Below, piece by piece: positions 62,485 to 64,000 of a DNA stretch of 64,000 nt (its first letter is position 1; each line of letters opens with the position of its first letter). Position numbers and translations under genes: made by a program. The notes beneath the pieces were generated by a model, which did no database searches, had not been told where the DNA came from, and worked only from the letters and a program-made list of their open reading frames with translations. The stretch comes from CAWKOH01 sp963851245 (lineage in GTDB: Bacteria; Actinomycetota; Acidimicrobiia; Acidimicrobiales; Palsa-688), in assembly GCA_963851245.1 (NCBI GenBank), contig CAWKOH010000003.1, positions 629,057-693,056 on the forward strand. Direction: 5' to 3'.

Positions 62485-63981
62485 ATGAGAAGCGGTCGGC
62501 TGGCACGGGTTCTGGGCGCGGCGACCCTGGTAGCGGGAATAGCGACGGCCGGATCGGCCGTCGTCCTATCCGGCGCCGGAGCAGCAGTAGCCGGAACCGG
62601 AGGTGGCGGCGGAGGCGGAGGCGGAGACAATCCGCCTACACCTGCACAGGAGGCACCGCCGGCGTCCCCACAAACATCCCGCCTGGCACCTACAAGTCGC
62701 TAACCGTAAGCGGTGTGTGCACCATCTCGATCGGGAATGTGAGAGTCGAGAAGGACGTGACGGTGGAACCGGGGGCCCTGCTCGACAACGGAACGCCCGG
62801 CGATCCCACCACTGCACCCACCGTGGCGGCCCAGCTGTACGTCGGGGGCAACGTGAGGGTCGGAAAGGGTGCGGCCCTCATTCTGGGCTGCTCGCCCAAT
62901 TCATCGTGCGGCGGTAACAGCCAGGCCACGCCACCTACGGGGCCGGGCATATCGTCCGCCACGATCAGGGGAAGCCTCACCGCCATCGGCGCCCAGGGCG
63001 TAGTCGTCCATTCCTCGTCCATCGGCGGCAACTTCACTGTCATCGGCGGTGGTGGCGGAGCGGCGGGTCTGAGCTGCGCGGCCCAGGACCCCAGCCAGCC
63101 TCCCAACCCATCACTGGAGCCCTGGTCGCTGGACCCGGCCCTGGCTTTTACCCCCATCTTCACCGACGTAGAAGACAGCACCATCGGAGGCAACTACACC
63201 GTCACCGGCATGTCGTCGTGCTGGCTGGGATCGCTGCGTAACCAGATCGGTGGCAGTGCCACCTTCATCGGGAACACGTTCGGCGACCCCGACGCCATGG
63301 AAATCGGCAACAACCTCATTAGTCAGAATCTGACCTGCTTCAAGAACGATCCGGCGCCTCAATTCGGTGACGGGGCGTCGTCAGACCTCGTCGCAGGATG
63401 GGCTACGGGCCAGTGCGGGTTCAACGTTGTGCTCAACAACCCGGCGGCCGAAGCCATCGAGTCAAATGGTGAGACCGGTGTGGGGGTGCATGCAGCACTT
63501 CGTGGTGAGCACCCGTCACCTGAAGACCTACTTCGGGACCTACACCGAAACCCAAGTCGGCTCCCTGCCCCCTGTCACGACGGAAGCGGGTAACACCGTT
63601 TCCGCCGACATCTTCAACTTCGCTTTCGCCGGCAAGGGTCTGGTGGGTACGGGCACCTTCCCCGCAGGCGGCACGCCGGGACAGTCCCCCGGTGCGGCGG
63701 TGCTCTCCACTACCTTCCCGAACGGGAACAGCACGTTCACCGTTTACCTGGGCTGCGACAACACCTGCAGCTTCGCCGGCAAGACCGGGCCAGTCACGCT
63801 CAGGGCCTACGGGACGACCAACAAGAACGGCTTCACCTCCGGCACCTTCCTCATCACCACCAGCGGCTTCGTGATCACCCCGACCACCCCCGCTCCTGGT
63901 TTGACCACCCTGGTCGGGTACGGAAGCTTCTGGGGCTCGGGAGCCACCCTGCACCTGATCGAGCACCTCGGCTTCGGCTGA
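62485..63981 (+). CDS. secreted beta-solenoid-like protein, two frameshifts as sequenced
   Basis: About 498 residues in total. The start MRSGRLARVLGAATLVAGIA and further small residues to AGAAVA form a Sec signal peptide, followed by a poly-Gly run. Then TCTGGTAGVPTNIPPGTYKS opens a repetitive domain with units such as GNVRVGKGAALIL, IRGSLTAIGAQGVVV and STIGGNYTVTG, typical of right-handed beta-helix or polymer-like surface proteins. The last 165 residues (HLKTYFGTYTETQVGSLPPV on) form a separate domain with one CDNTC pair. A base is missing near 62632 and one is extra near 63495. The latter could instead mark two adjacent genes, but no start is convincing there. Function unknown. Confidence 0.65.
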
Positions 63982-64000
63982 CAGACGGAATAGTCAGGGA

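Noticed and set aside
1..64000. CRISPR array, transposon, phage or toxin-antitoxin genes
   Set aside because: No regularly spaced repeats, transposase, integrase, cas or typical toxin motifs were recognised in any frame.

Overview
The window comes from a high-GC actinobacterium. Support: genes for mycothiol (MshC) and for coenzyme F420 chemistry (NpdG), a thrS-HIT pair as in mycobacteria, two cytochromes P450, the actinobacterial DUF929 plus VKOR pair, and many GTG/TTG starts with 1-8 bp gene overlaps. Class Acidimicrobiia is my best guess from overall gene content; it is an inference, not a measurement.

Layout. 0-7.6 kb: the tail of an EF-G-like gene, an amidohydrolase-P450 operon flanked by two copies of a 46-nt hairpin, then a minus-strand run npdG, mshC, thrS, HIT. 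In thrS, mshC and npdG I count about 24 single-base indels, almost all insertions, between 3.88 and 7.31 kb, so this stretch looks like poor consensus sequence rather than gene decay. 7.6-19.6 kb: late cobalamin synthesis. A cobalamin riboswitch (minus strand, about 18.80-18.96 kb) precedes cobU-cobS-cbiB-cobD-cobQ-cobN-chlID-adk, with cobO divergent. 19.6-25.0 kb: a minus-strand operon of a DinB/YCII fusion, a CocE-like hydrolase, an ArsB-like permease, a RidA protein and kynureninase. 25-36.8 kb: small unknown proteins, a strong unexplained stem-loop, an acyltransferase-3, tRNA-Val(CAC), gltBD (four frameshifts) and a membrane diguanylate cyclase.

36.7-43.7 kb: a TetR regulator divergent from a tightly coupled four-gene operon (fatty acyl-CoA reductase fused to a HAD phosphatase, a zinc alcohol dehydrogenase, a long LarA-like/DUF2088 protein and a PlsC-type acyltransferase). 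I cannot assign this to a described pathway, and it is one of two candidates for a new system. 43.9-51.4 kb: a DUF929/VKOR disulfide pair, a HAD-PlsC fusion, a LysR regulator and aconitase. 51.7-57.4 kb: a PAS-GGDEF protein, an AspRS that looks like the alphaproteobacterial type, a PadR regulator behind a small lipoprotein, a tRNA-Val-like gene and lgt.

57.4-64.0 kb: the second candidate system. A DNA-binding domain is fused to a citrate synthase fold that has lost two catalytic histidines. It is transcribed divergently from a true citrate synthase, and a perfect 26-bp palindrome covers the regulator's start codon. A second P450, a DUF5666 secreted protein and a frameshifted secreted beta-solenoid-like protein close the window. 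I saw no insertion sequence, phage gene or CRISPR array.
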